Positions 46,068 to 59,639 are shown, counted from the stretch's first letter. The stretch: DNA of 64,000 bases from Clarkia xantiana subsp. parviflora (GCA_036873135.1 JAPTYO010000009.1:33558756-33622755), one strand, 5' to 3'. The notes: a model not told the origin generated them from the sequence alone. Program-made: numbers and translations.

Positions 46068-46857
46068 TGATGGATATATGTCCAATTCGGGTTCGTATTT
46101 ATATTTCGGGTCTCGTAAACACGTCAAAATCACATTACGACTTAAGAAAACGCCTCCTAAGGGTCAAAACGGTCCGGAAGCGCGGTATGCGCGTTCGGGT
46201 TGCTTGCAATCCGGAGGTCCGGGTTGCACAGCAAGCCGGACCTCGCCGAATTGCCCAAATTCGACGAGGTCCAGATTGCTCTACGGGTATTACGCGATTA
46301 CCATTACGCATAGAGAAGTCGAGTTCGCGCATTGCCAATATTGATGACGGTTACCGCTTGCTTTTGAACCGCCATCAAACCGCTTCAAAACCGGGTCCGG
46401 TCCCAAGGAAACCTATAAATAGGAGGCCTTGGCCACCCATTTTCACACATCCTCTCATTTGCCCAACTTTGGCACTTTGAGCTCTGACTTCTCTCTAGAA
46501 ATATTTTCTCTCTCTAGAATTATCTTTTTTAGGCCAATCGTGACTTAGGCATCGGAGAGGGCTCCACTAGCACCACCCCCCCCCTCTCCGTGCTAGTACC
46601 GGCCCTTTGTGCAGGAAACGGGCCCCGCAGCTAAGGCGAGGAAGAGAAATAGGAGTAAGATGTGCCCAGACGCTAAGACTTGTGCCCAGACCGCCATTTC
46701 CTGAGACACAGACTTTTCCGAGACTCAGCGATAAAACCGAACACTCGTCATCGGCATAAGGCGAATACCTCTTCCAGGCGAAGGGTGTTAGCCCAAAACC
46801 CGAACAACCCACTCAGACAGATGCGTCCATCCGACCCAGTTCACCAAGGACGCACCA
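46068..46857 (+). repeat. Tat-4 5-prime LTR
   Basis: 790 bp. TATAAAT at 46414-46420. ACTTAGGCATCGGAGAGGG common block at 46543-46561. It lacks about 45 bp present in the right LTR and has a ~15-bp stretch missing there. Confidence 0.88.
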
Positions 46858-46876
46858 TTTGACGCCGTCTCCGTGA
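46858..46876 (+). other. Tat-4 primer binding site, mutated
   Basis: TTTGACGCCGTCTCCGTGA follows the LTR; the Tat consensus has TGGCGCC, so one base in the core is changed. Confidence 0.7.
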
Positions 46877-46906
46877 TTCGAACAAAAGCTACCATACCGC
46901 AAAGTC

Positions 46907-49639
46907 ATGACGAGTGATCGCAACCCTCCCGACGAGGTTAACGCGAGAAATGCAAGGAAAAGTCCTGGACGTCCTAAGAAGTCTCCGGCAAGCAAAAGAG
47001 CAGGAGGTCACAAGCCAGTTGGAAGCCAGCCGGGACCTCCCCACATACCGAGAGCTACTTCCGTAGCCTCATCCATGCCAACCGAGGATGTGCCCGACGC
47101 ACAGCACAACCACCAAGAACCAAGTGACGAGCATCGTTCACCCCCACCTGGTTTTGAGCCAGAGATGCATGATGACGAATTTCAGACAGAAATGCCGCAA
47201 GGCGAACAACAAGGAACGGGAGCAAACCCGATGCCTACCGTTACTCCAGCAATGATGGCTGCGCTGGAAGAATTACTCGCATTCCGCGAGTCACTAAAAA
47301 ATCAAGGATATGCGGCTCAACCACCTCCAACCGCCCAGGAACACGCTGCGCCAACAAGAGAAATGTCGTAGGACACTACCCGCCAAGGCGGTCCATTCCA
47401 GGGCAGAGACCAACATGCAAGATATGAAGCCGCACGTTCATACACTCCTTCCCAAGGAGCCCGTCATTGCAGGAATGAAGGGCAACCCCCATACCACCGC
47501 TCACAGCAGCCAACAAGGGATGATCCCTTCCAGGCCACAACCAGAGACCAATCTGACATCTACCATAACACTGGCCAGCGAAATCCTGCAACAGATTATG
47601 CTGCACCTGTAAAAGGGTTTACTGCCGAGATGTTAGAAGAAATTGTTGAGAAGAAGATGAAAGAAGCAAAGATGAAGGGTATGCACGCGCTTGAGGAAAG
47701 GGCGTCGCATCCGTTCCCGGACCACCTTGTAAACAGTCGCGTCCCAGACACACTGTACCGGATTGGAGGAGATCTCTATCGCGGAAAGGGGGATCCAGTG
47801 GAACACGTGCAGAAGCACGAAGCCTCTCTACTAGGAAGAACGAAGAACCCACACCACTTTGCAATGACGTTTTCACAAACTCTTGCCGGAACAGCAGCAC
47901 ATTGGTTCTTCTCGCTGCCATGCGGAAGCATCACCTCATGGGAAAACCTGAAGGCTAAGTTTATTCAGCGATATATGGGCGAACGCACATTACTAAAAGG
48001 AACAAATGCCCTGGACGACGTCCAACAGCAAAATGAAGAATCTCTCGCTGAGTATTACGTTCGCTTCAACCAGAATATCTCTGATATTCCGGGGAACCTG
48101 ACGGAAGGAGAGATAGTTCGAGCATTCATCCGAAACCTCGGACGAAGAGGCTACGCCTTAGCAGAAAAGATGGCAAAGCGCCCGGCTGAAACTCTAGAAG
48201 AGTTAGCCGCAAGAGTTAAAGAGTACGTGGACCTAGAAAGGTTCAGGAGCCAGAACAAGGCGAAAGTCTCTGCTGCAAAGGCGAAAGAAAACCCAAAGCA
48301 GAATCAAGCAAAACCGCCCTCAAGCGGTCAGCAAGGAAGAAATTGGCAGCCTCAGCCGAAAAGGCCTTTTCAAGGAGATTTCCAGAAGCCAAGAGAAGTA
48401 AACCTCGCTGACTGCATTCCATTAAATGCCCCGCTGTCCGTGATATTGATGGAAATGAAGGATGCGAACATGTGGAAAGAGCCGAACAATTTCAGAAAAG
48501 GCCCGCTGGGGAAAGACAAAGACAAGTGGTGTGAAAACCACAAGGTCTTCGGCCACGAGACGGACAGCTGTGTCAGCCTACGTTTCCACATTAACAACTT
48601 CGTCCTCAAGGGCGAATTGAAGCAATTCGTCGATCAAGGCGACAACCCCCCAAAGAAGAATCAAGCAGAGTCATCAAAGAAAGGAAGTAAAGGCAAAGAG
48701 AAAGTCAACGACAACCCTCCGCCGGCAAAGCGAGGTGTTATCAACGTCATCCACGGAGGACCTGCCGCTGGAGGACAACTGTCTAATGCTCGAGATATTT
48801 ATGCTTCCCAAGCAGCAACATTGCCGAGATATGGAAAGCGCAAGCAACCGGAGCAAGACGACGTGGTTATCCAATTTTCCAGGGAAGACTTAAAGCATAT
48901 CGTTTACCCTCACGACGATGCTTTAGTCATAACCATGGACATCGACGGATATGATGTGAAAAGAATCCTCGTCGATGGTGGAAGCTCCGCTGACATTCTA
49001 CATGTCAAAGTCTTTGAGCAACTGGGAAAATCAGTTAGAGACTTGACTCCGGGAACTTTCTCGCTAGTCAGCTTTGCCGGGGAAGCCACACACCCCCTGG
49101 GAACGATCACGCTTCCTGTCATCCTTGGCCAAGGGTGGAAAGCATTGCACGTCAACGTCACTTTCGTCGTTGTGGAATCTCTTGGGGCCTATAATGGAAT
49201 TTTAGGGCGAACAACGATCAACCCTTACGTGATCGTGCCCTCTACTGTCCATCAGAAGATGAAATTCCCTACTGACCACGGGATCGGGGAAGTACTAGGC
49301 GACCAGATATCCGCAAGACGATGTTACGTCAACGCCCTAAGAGCAAAGCACCATTTTCATGTGGCGATGGTGAATTCTTTCAAGAAGCAGAAAACTATTG
49401 ATGATAAAAGGCATGAGCAAGCTGTTATAGTTAGGAATCCACAAGAGTACGTTCCGTGCTCATTATGGAACCAGATATGGCTCGTCAAGCAGGGTGAAAG
49501 CGAGCCATTCATGAAATACTTCAACAGATTCGCTGCCAACGCCTCTTTGGCAAAAGCAACAAGAGAGGAAGTGATAAGGGTGTTCTTTGCAAACATGAAC
49601 GCCAGATCCTTCCTTCTCTTCAGAAGAACTCATGGATAG
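46907..49639 (+). pseudogene. Tat-4 gag-protease with one amber codon
   Basis: One reading frame of 911 codons with an in-frame TAG at 47369-47371 and its end at 49639. N-terminus: Lys/Pro-rich, then ALEELLAFR. After the TAG: capsid-type gag from about 47690 ([43 protein letters not shown]), zinc-knuckle variant [14 protein letters not shown] near 48530, Lys-rich tail, protease with DGGSSAD near 48975 and [10 protein letters not shown]. After the protease (from about 49370) the frame runs into gag-like sequence instead of the RT linker. Gag and PR may work in trans only if the TAG is read through. Confidence 0.85.
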
Positions 49640-50047
49640 CGAACAACCAGGACCATGGCAGATCTAAAAGACAAGCTCGAGACGGCAGACATTGTGAGCA
49701 AGAACTGAGGTGGGGTACACCCCTCAGTTGGGACAAAGAAGTTCAAGCTGAAACGAACAAACAGGAAGGCGCGAGCATCAATATGGACAACATCTTCACA
49801 ACACTAAACACGGTTGCTGAAGACATTTACGTCAACCTACTCGAAAACAAGCTCCCGAGTCCACTTGTTCCAAAGACTGCTTTCTTGGGTAACAACGTTA
49901 AGGAATGGTGAAAATACCACAAAACCTGGGGACACAACACAAACATGTGTCTGCCACTGAGATGGGAGATCGAAGAATGCATCGCGCTGGGCACGTTAAG
50001 GCGATTTGTTGCAACTAACAATGCAACATCATCGTCAAACCAACCAT
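49640..50047 (+). pseudogene. Second gag fragment after the protease
   Basis: From about 49420 the sequence again reads like a capsid end ([21 protein letters not shown] in two parts, then TMADLKDKLETAD after the TAG at 49637). Then come LENKL...TAFLGNNVKEW and a second knuckle (KYHKTWGHNTNMC) with WEIEECIALGTLRRFV. This block differs from the first gag and matches Tat-2 8640-8905. Several stops. Confidence 0.55.
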
Positions 50048-50755
50048 AAAAGAGACAGGAGAAATAACTACCTTTCCTATTACTTTGCGCATTTCTATTC
50101 TAAGTGCTTTTAGAATCATCGCATCTAGTTTCTTTACATGTTTTAAGAAGGAATGATCGGTTGACACCTTCTCGAAAAAACAATGTAAATACGCGCAAGT
50201 ATCTAATGAAGTCAATCTACATTTGTAGGTACATATCTATGTCTTGCATACTATTTTGGATTAAAACGCGAAGTAACAAAACTACGCACTTATTATCTAC
50301 ATCAACAATCCAAGATATTATGCCATGCGCAAGCAAAAATCTACTACGCGTTATGACAACGCTCATCATCAACAACAACTTACTCATATTGACGACTATA
50401 TCAAAAGGCGTCATCAAGGAATCAACAACTTGGAATTAAACCCAAGATATATTCAAAGTCAGCATGCTGCAACAACATATTTGCAAGGACATAATTGCAA
50501 CCTTTCTACTTCAAAGCGTTATACCAACGACGCCCTGCTTCAAACGTCATATTAATGACGTTCTATCTACAAATGTCCTATTGATGACATACAAATGACA
50601 TGCTGTGACATCTCTTGTTAGAGGCAAATCCTCATGTTCATCGCCATTCCCTGGATTCAGAACAGGACGGGCAAATACAATACGGGACTGATCACCCCAT
50701 AAGTGGCAGAAGTTCTCTTGTTAGACAACGACCCCACGCTACAACAAGTGTGTAT
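50048..50755. other. Tat-4 non-coding stretch before the array
   Basis: Where pol would be. I see no RT or integrase motif in any frame and no repeat before about 50690, where single diverged array units start. Confidence 0.45.
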
Positions 50756-51290
50756 ATCCTGTTTAAGGGTTCACTCTATACGGCGAACGTCCTCTTGTTA
50801 GAAGACAATCCCGTACTATGAATTCCTGCTTAAGGGTTCACTCTTTATGGCGAATGTCCTCTTGTTAGACGACAATCCGATACTATGAATTCCTGTTTAA
50901 GGGTTCACTCTTTATGGCGAATGTCCTCTTGTTAGACGACAATCCCATACTCTGAATTCTGTTTAAGGGTTCACTCTTTATGGCGAATGTCCTCTTGTTA
51001 GACGACAATCCCATACTATGAATTCCAGTTTAAGGGTTCACTCTTTATGGCGAATCTCCTCTTGTTAGACGACAATCCCATACTATGAATTCAATTTAAG
51101 GATTCACTCTATACGGCGAACGTCCTCTTGTTAGACGACAATTCCATACTATGAATTCCTGTTTAAGGGTTCACTCTATACGGCGAACGTCCTCTTGTTA
51201 GATGACAATCCCGTACTATGAACTCCTGCTTAAGGGTTCACACATTACGGCAAAAGTCCTCTTGTTAGATGACAATTCCGTACCACAGAT
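50690..51290. repeat. 67-bp tandem array of Tat-4
   Basis: About eight units with TTAAGGGTTCACTCTATACG and GTCCTCTTGTTAGAAGAC, the last able to form a short hairpin. Period 67 bp, equal to the array of Tat-3 though unrelated in sequence. It lies between gag/PR and the 3-prime end of the minus-strand gene. Confidence 0.85.
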
Positions 51291-52006
51291 TTTCAAAGCG
51301 TGTTGCATGGTTCCTGGACGCAGAAAACATGCATCACAACACATATTTTCAAAAAGTGTTACGTGGTCCCTGGACGCAGGAATCATGTATCACAAATAAT
51401 TTTTCAAAAACCAAAATGTTTTTACGTATGCTTCCCCAACGCGGGTTTATACACGCTGGCAGGTGCACACCCAGTTTATAAAACTCATAAAATTTACAAG
51501 TCGAGTCTTGTACAACGTCGCCTTAGTGTGGAACTAAGAGACGGTATAAACTAGTATCTTGCTTAGCCAAAATAACACCTTTCAAATATACTACTTGTTA
51601 AGAAAAGTCGTTATACGCGAAATACTTGACAGGTTACAACATATATAGCGGCAAGCTATTCAGGAAAGAAGGGCAACATGCGTAATGCATCATGCAAGCA
51701 ATCTTGAGAACATCTCAAGTCATCAGTCAAGAAGTGGCTATCGGTCACGGCTGCGGGGACTACGTCTATGTTACTAGTCATCCACATTCAACGAAAACAG
51801 TAAGTGATAACGGTATGAAATATTACTAACAAGTTATCATGCAAACAGTTATGCATAAAGCAGGTTCAAACGACATAGTTCAAAACGAACAAGTCACAAG
51901 CAACAGCCAAGGAACAACTCCAACAAGGTTCCAAACATAGAAGTCGGGGGGCAAACAGACTCAGAAACGAGTTCAACATATCCAAAAGCGATAAACATGG
52001 CACAAA
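51291..52006. other. Spacer between array and antisense gene
   Basis: Non-coding; two diverged copies of a GGTTCCTGGACGCAG/GGTCCCTGGACGCAGG unit at 51308-51380. Motif CGTCGCCTTAGTGTGG near 51519 also occurs in Tat-2 (reverse, 6215-6240). Confidence 0.5.
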
Positions 52007-53479
52007 TCAAAGAACGCCATCATCTCTGACATGACTGGGCGGAACAGGCAGAAGTTGCACATTGGTGTCGACACCGTCTTCTCCAAACAAAAAGGCAAAC
52101 TGAGCTGCTGCAGCATCCAAACGACGGAGCTCGGCAACGTGCCCAACCGCAAACTCCGCATACGGCCCTAACCTGTTAAAGGGAAAGCCAGGAGCAAGAA
52201 TGCTCACCCTACGAACAAAGTCTTCAGCAAACTCGCTAAGCATAGGAGCGGCCTTCGCCGTAGCAGCAGCAGTAACCACGCTGTCAAACTCAGGAATAGT
52301 AGGGAACTTTCCAAGTCCCTCCTCAATGCCGGCCTTCATTGCCTTTTCGCGCACCTTCCGACAGGCAACCTTGTGTTTGCCCGCGTTGTCAGAAATCACC
52401 TTCTCAATAACAACATTCTCAGCTTTAAGCTGAACAAGGCAGGCATGATTAGAATCATAACGGGCATCAAAATCTGTCATCTTTAAAGTAAGACGGCGCA
52501 TTTCATCCCTAGCTTCCTTAAGCTCGCCAGACACAACGGCAACTTTATCGGCAATAGCACGCTTCTCCTGGACAAGTTCCAACATGAAGGAGGCCATGTG
52601 CACCATGTCAGAAACAACCTGAAAACAACAAGACAATAAGCATACATGTTCGGAAACAACAAGCATAGCAAAGCAAAGAAAGACACATTTGATCTCTCAA
52701 CAAAGGTTCGCGCCTCTTCGTCGCTCGATGGCCGAACAAGTCGATCACCAGGAGAAACGGATCGATGAAGAACACGCACACCAACTTCTGGCATGCTAAG
52801 CCGGGAACTCTTGAGGAAAGTGAGATCACCAGTCATATACGGCATCCACTTATCATCCGAAATATCGCCTTCCAAAGGACGAAGCAGATCCGCACGTCCA
52901 AGTGGCGGGAGCACTACATGCAAACCAACTAGAGTTATGCAAAAACCAAAAACAAAAGCACACAGACAAGTGTTCAGCTCATACCAGAAGGAAGAGCACG
53001 TTCCACCTCGGGCCGCTCCTTCGAGCGGGGGGCAGACAGCGCATCCTTGCAACCGTCAACTTCCTTCCCTTTATGGCATGAAGGAGTAGGAACGGTCACA
53101 GTAGTCTTCGGGCGCTTCGAACTGCTGGAAGGACGCGTCCCAGCGGTGGACCGTTTGGCAGAATCAGGAGTGGCAACAACGCGATCAGTAACAAGCGTCT
53201 TGCGACCTGCAAATAGCACACAAAGCTACAATCAAAATACAACTAAACTAAGACAGTATACAAGGAAGACTGTTTATTCAAACCGTTTACCTTTCCATGC
53301 CCGGAAGCCGCCGATGCTCCGGGAGCAAGAGATGGAACAATCCTTCCGTTAGAAGCAATCCTGCGAGCGATTGCCGTCTGCAAAGACAAGCTTTTTCCAT
53401 CAAGATGGAGAGTGGACATGCCCATGGTAACAGCCGTGGGAAGATTAATTCTGACAAGAAGACAGTAAGATCTGATATC
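52007..53479 (-). CDS. Tat-4 spliced antisense extra gene
   Basis: Predicted minus-strand exons: 53479-53291, about 53198-52985, 52913-52687, 52618-52007. Introns have GT...AG ends (for example 52984-52914 and 52686-52619) and join in frames of phase 1 and 0, the same phases as in Tat-3. Sequence: INLPT..., a Lys/Ser-rich exon, an exon with PEVGVRVLHRSVSPGDR, and a long coiled-coil exon with APGFPFNRLGPYAEFAVGH. The start exon is not identified; 53479 is an acceptor, so the 5-prime end lies upstream. The acceptor of the second exon is ambiguous. All the exons are open. Function unknown; likely homologous to the other Tat antisense genes. Confidence 0.7.
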
Positions 53480-53689
53480 CTGGAAAAGGCAACCAACAAT
53501 CCAGTCAGTGCGTAAACACGCATCAACACTTATGCAAACATTTATGCAACGGACGCTCTATGTGAGACAACTATGTACGTACAAGAGTCGTTAATCTTTA
53601 CGCAACAAGTAAAAAACATCACGCAAGGAGGGCAACCTCTTCAACGCATTAACCTTGCATGTCAACACAAAGCTCATACTCGCAGCATA

Positions 53690-53850
53690 CAAGATTACAA
53701 GGGTGAAATATTTTCTAAGTGTTTCCATGTACGTACATACATGTCGACAAGGATGCATGCCGACAAGGAGAAAATATTTTCTAAGTGTTTCCATGTACAT
53801 ACATACATGTCGACAAGGATGTATGTCGACAAGTGAAGAATATTTTCTAA
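53690..53850. repeat. Minisatellite units shared with Tat-2
   Basis: Two to three copies of TTCTAAGTGTTTCCATGTAC with GTCGACAAGGATG blocks, the reverse of the array at 4337-4810. Upstream of the antisense gene. Confidence 0.8.
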
Positions 53851-55475
53851 GCGCTTACGATGGATTGCATACAACAAGTAGCTATGCCTCCTGAGCATTC
53901 CTACGACGCTCATCGACAAAGCTCATACGACGACATCTATGGTAACAAGCATTAGATTTCGTTAAAATATTTTTTAAGTTTTTTAGCATGTTTGCAGACA
54001 ACGACCGACAATCTATACATGACGCTCAACAATACATTGCCTAAGCTATCATTACCAACATAAAACCATTGACGGCCATGTACGTACAACTACCAACCAA
54101 AAGTGGCCAACCTCCCAAGAAACCATCGTGCAAGCGGTACGACTAACGTGACGAGCCGCAAAAAGCAAACGCGACAACACTTAGGAAAAATATTTTTCTA
54201 AGGTATCAAGACAACAAACGAATACCCCCAAAGACGTTTAGCAACTCCCGACAACCAACAAACCCGCTAAGGGAAAAAACAACACGTACCGATCAAAGGA
54301 CCGTTACACGAAGGCATGGGGGCAATATACCAAATAACTGAATTTTACCACGACGATACACGGAGGTAAAAAATCGTCTAAGGCATGAGCTAACGACGAT
54401 AGTAACAACAACCAACCAGCAATTATTCAACATACGAACACCCATGAGCAGCTCTATGCAACAACAACGACAAATAGTTCAAAGGAACAACAACACGGCA
54501 ACATCCAAAAATCAAGACGAAGCTGTTCTGAAAAATTGAGTTTTCAGACTACCTCAAAATGTGACAAAAAGTATCACAATGGACTCCACTCGTCGAGACG
54601 GTTCCAGAAAGGTAAAGACCGCGGCGAACGGAGCACGGGAAGGCGGCGCGTGGGTTACACGCGCCGGCAGGACAACACACACGCGACGGCGCGTGAGGGC
54701 GCGTCCAGCGTCGACTGGCGATTCTGAAGGCGGCGCCGGAATCCTCGCGATCTGAGTCGATTGGCGGTGTCAATTTCTGAAAACAAGCCAAGAATCAAAC
54801 ACGTAACTTTCGGGATGTACCTAAAGTTTACGAAGGTGAAGAAACTATGAACAAGCAAATGGTTTCTAGAAATGGTGGAGCAATTACCTGCAAAGAAGGA
54901 TGAAGAATGAATTCCAAAAAAGATGGAAGAATGATTGGGGATTAGTGTAATCACATATCCCAAAAGATTCCTTGATGATAAGGACCAAAGGAGTGATTCA
55001 TCTACACCCATGCCTAAGTGCTTACGGTATACTCCACCCTCTTCTAAGTATTTACCAATCTCTACGCGTATGATTATTTTGGGTATTACGCATATCAAAT
55101 ACATCATTTTACATGCATGGTTGCATATCGCATGATTCATGATTTATTAATCGCTAAGTCATTTTAGAGTATACGGATTATATTTCTAGCATCACGTAAT
55201 TACGTTCTTGCCATGACCGTTACTTGTACATGCATGTTGATAAAAACCATGTCCGCATGACATATTACAAATCGCTTATATCCCTAGCGGTAATCATGTT
55301 TGCATGTTATATATGCGCATTCCCTATTGCACTAACCGCGATGACAGGAGATAAAGTCACTCGGTCAACTGACAATCAAAATCGAAAGGTTAGCGTCAAG
55401 CTCAAATTGGACATGTACCCTAACTCAAAATAGAGTCAAGAAAGGTTTTGAACCGTTACTTCACTCGGGGGCAAG
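53851..55475. other. Tat-4 region between minisatellite and 3-prime LTR
   Basis: Contains a GC-rich stretch at 54580-54760 with short plus and minus frames that look like chance, and the PPT at 55463-55475. It should include the promoter and first exon of the antisense gene; I could not place them. Confidence 0.4.
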
Positions 55476-56285
55476 TGATGGATATATGTCCAATTCGGGT
55501 TCGTATTTATATTTCGGGCCTCGTAAACACGTCAAAATTACATTACGACTTAAGAAAACGCCTCCTAAGGGTCAAAACGGTCCGGAAGCGCGGTACGAGC
55601 GTCCGGACCGAACCTCCGGATTGCATAAAGCAACCCGGATGTCCGGGTTGCTTTCAATCCGGAGATCCGGGTTGCACGGCAAGCCGGACCTCGCCGAATT
55701 GCCCAAATTCGACGAGGTCCGGATTGCTCTACGGGTATTACGCGATTACCGTTACGCATAGAGAAGTCGAGTTCGTGCATTGCCAATATTGATGACAGTT
55801 ACCGCTTGCTTTTGAACCGTCATCAACCGCTTCAAAACCGGGTCCGGTCCCAAGGAAGCCTATAAATAGGAGGCCTTGGCCACCCATTTTCATACATCCT
55901 CTCATTTGCCCAACTTTGGCACTTTGAGCTCTGACTTCTCTCTAGAAATATTCTATCTCTCTGGAATTATCTTTTTTAGGCATCAGAGAGGGCTCCACTA
56001 GCACCACCCCCCTCTCTGTGCTAGTACCGACCCTTTGTGCAGGAAACGGGCCCCGCAGCTAAGGCGAGGAAGAGAAATAGGAGTAAGATGTGCCTAGACG
56101 CTAAGACTTGTGCCCAGACCGCCATTTCCTGAGACACAGACTTTTTCGAGACTCAGCGATAAAACCGAACACTCGTCATCGGCATAAGGCGAATACCTCT
56201 TCCAGGCGAAGGCTGTCAGCCCAAAACCCGAACAACCCACTCAGACAGACGCGTCCATCCGACCCAGTTCACCCATGACGCAACA
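55476..56285 (+). repeat. Tat-4 3-prime LTR
   Basis: 810 bp; TATAAAT at 55861-55867. Ends ACGCAACA followed by TSD CCAAA 56286-56290. Confidence 0.88.
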
Positions 56286-56408
56286 CCAAAGACCTATGGG
56301 ATGGTCTTAAGGCAACATTTGGTGTCTACACCATTGCCCAAAAGAGACGTTAAACATCGCTCTTGACACCTATAAGAAGAATCCCAAGCATACGATAAAA
56401 GATCATAT

Positions 56409-58167
<1,759 letters not shown>

Positions 58168-58647
58168 CATATTATGCATATGTGTAACTTAATCGCTAAG
58201 CTCAAGGAACCAGGTGAAATCCTGTCTAAGGAACAACAAATCAACTACATGATCCGCTCTTTACCCGACTCTTGGAATATCATGAAAATGAGCCTTACCC
58301 ATGCTACCCATCTCGATACTCTCGAGAAGGTACAAGTTCATCTTGAACTGGAGGAAGATAGACTCAAGGCTGAAAATTCTAGATCTGAAATGCATATTGC
58401 ATCCTCCGCTCCAACCGAACAAAAGGGAAAGCGCAAGAGAAAGGGAAAAAGCTCTCAGAACAAAACTGAGAAGTTTGTGGCGAACAAATCCCAGAGGAAG
58501 TTTAAATGCAAACAATCTGGTGGTAAGAAAAAGCAAGCAAAGCAGACACGTAAAGAGGAAACTCGAACGTGTTTCAGGTGTGGCGTGAAAAGACACCTGG
58601 TTAATGCCTGCACTAATCCTCCTAAGGTACGTAAAGGGAAAAGCTGA

Positions 58648-59430
58648 TGAAAATCATTCATTCTCTTTGCTTCTAATCACTCGAGAGTAATTCATTTTCT
58701 TTTGAATTACAGAACCGAGAAACAGAAGCAACGACCTGATCGAGGATGCCCCAGAAAAATAAAGATGGAATGAGAGATTATTTATCTTTAGACTTGCTAA
58801 AAGTTCTACTTTTATTTTTGTTTGAAAATACTCTTAAATAAGTTTCTTGGTGGAACACATTATTTTCGGAGTATTTACTAATACTAGAATTAAGTATTGA
58901 ATTTATCATCATTCGTTTTTATCCTATTCACGCTATTCATCACATTGCTCAAGCATCCTTATTTGTTACTCCATTATAGTTTGTATCCCAAAATAATATG
59001 CATGTTAAAACCGATTTTGCTTTTAAATTTGGAGACTAAAACGATTCTCGAAACCACGGTTTTTAACCAGGTATGCGCGAGGCGCATGTCACCTCGAAAG
59101 ACGGGACATATCGTTTTAGAACACGAATTTAAGTATTTTTATGAAATGCGGAATTTTCGTTTGTAATTCTTCAGATATAAGTCACTGATAACTACTTAGA
59201 TTTTATGTAAGCCTTCCAGCTACTACAATCTAATTAGAATATCAACCATGGCATTAAAAGCGACAGCTTAAATACATGGTCCATAAGATAGATAAATCTA
59301 TGGATGAGTTAAATAAACGAAAAGAAGTAGTCGGTAAAACGACTCTCCCACCCTAAGCCTTGAACAAAGAGTTTGGCTAAAATGCATTCATTAAACATAG
59401 CTTAGAATTAAACATAGCTTAGAATACGCA
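58648..59430 (+). other. Copia-2 tail, non-coding, truncated
   Basis: Aligns in reverse with Copia-1 13300-13840. No frame. Ends near 59430 in a short direct repeat (AACATAGCTTAGAAT twice, 59393-59425). Confidence 0.55.
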
Positions 59431-59530
59431 TGGCCCTTTGTAGCTGATTTAGGGACAACTATGACCATTTTATTTCTTCATTGCACTCTCTTTTTCTGTA
59501 GCTGATTAAAGGGTGGCTGTGACCCTAAGA
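59431..59530. repeat. Two units of the Ogre hairpin array
   Basis: Cores at 59442-59460 (AGCTG/CAACT) and 59500-59518 (AGCTG/TGGCT), followed by TGTGACC. Same unit as at 1-480. Confidence 0.7.
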
Positions 59531-59639
59531 AAAATGAGTTTTTTTTAGCTCAACTTTTGCCATGACTGCCCCTGCGGGTTTTCAATCATGCCTCTCTCCC
59601 TAACTTTTGCCTAGGTAGCCTTTACAGGTTTTCAACCTA

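Larger units (their letters stand above)
46068..56285 (+). mobile_element. Tat-4, gag-PR Ty3/gypsy element lacking RT and IN
   Basis: LTRs 46068-46857 and 55476-56285, TSD CCAAA on both sides, PPT ACTCGGGGGCAAG before the right LTR. Contents: gag-PR frame, a second gag fragment, a 67-bp array, a spliced minus-strand gene and a minisatellite. The LTR start (TGATGGATATATGTCC) and the minisatellite are shared with Tat-2. RT, RNase H and integrase are absent. Confidence 0.88.

Noticed and set aside
50690..51290. Regular repeats and spacers, considered as a CRISPR array
   Set aside because: Contiguous 67-bp units without unique spacers, no cas genes, inside a retrotransposon.
54536..54791. Short frames in a GC-rich patch of Tat-4
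   Set aside because: Both strands open by composition; no match among the related elements.
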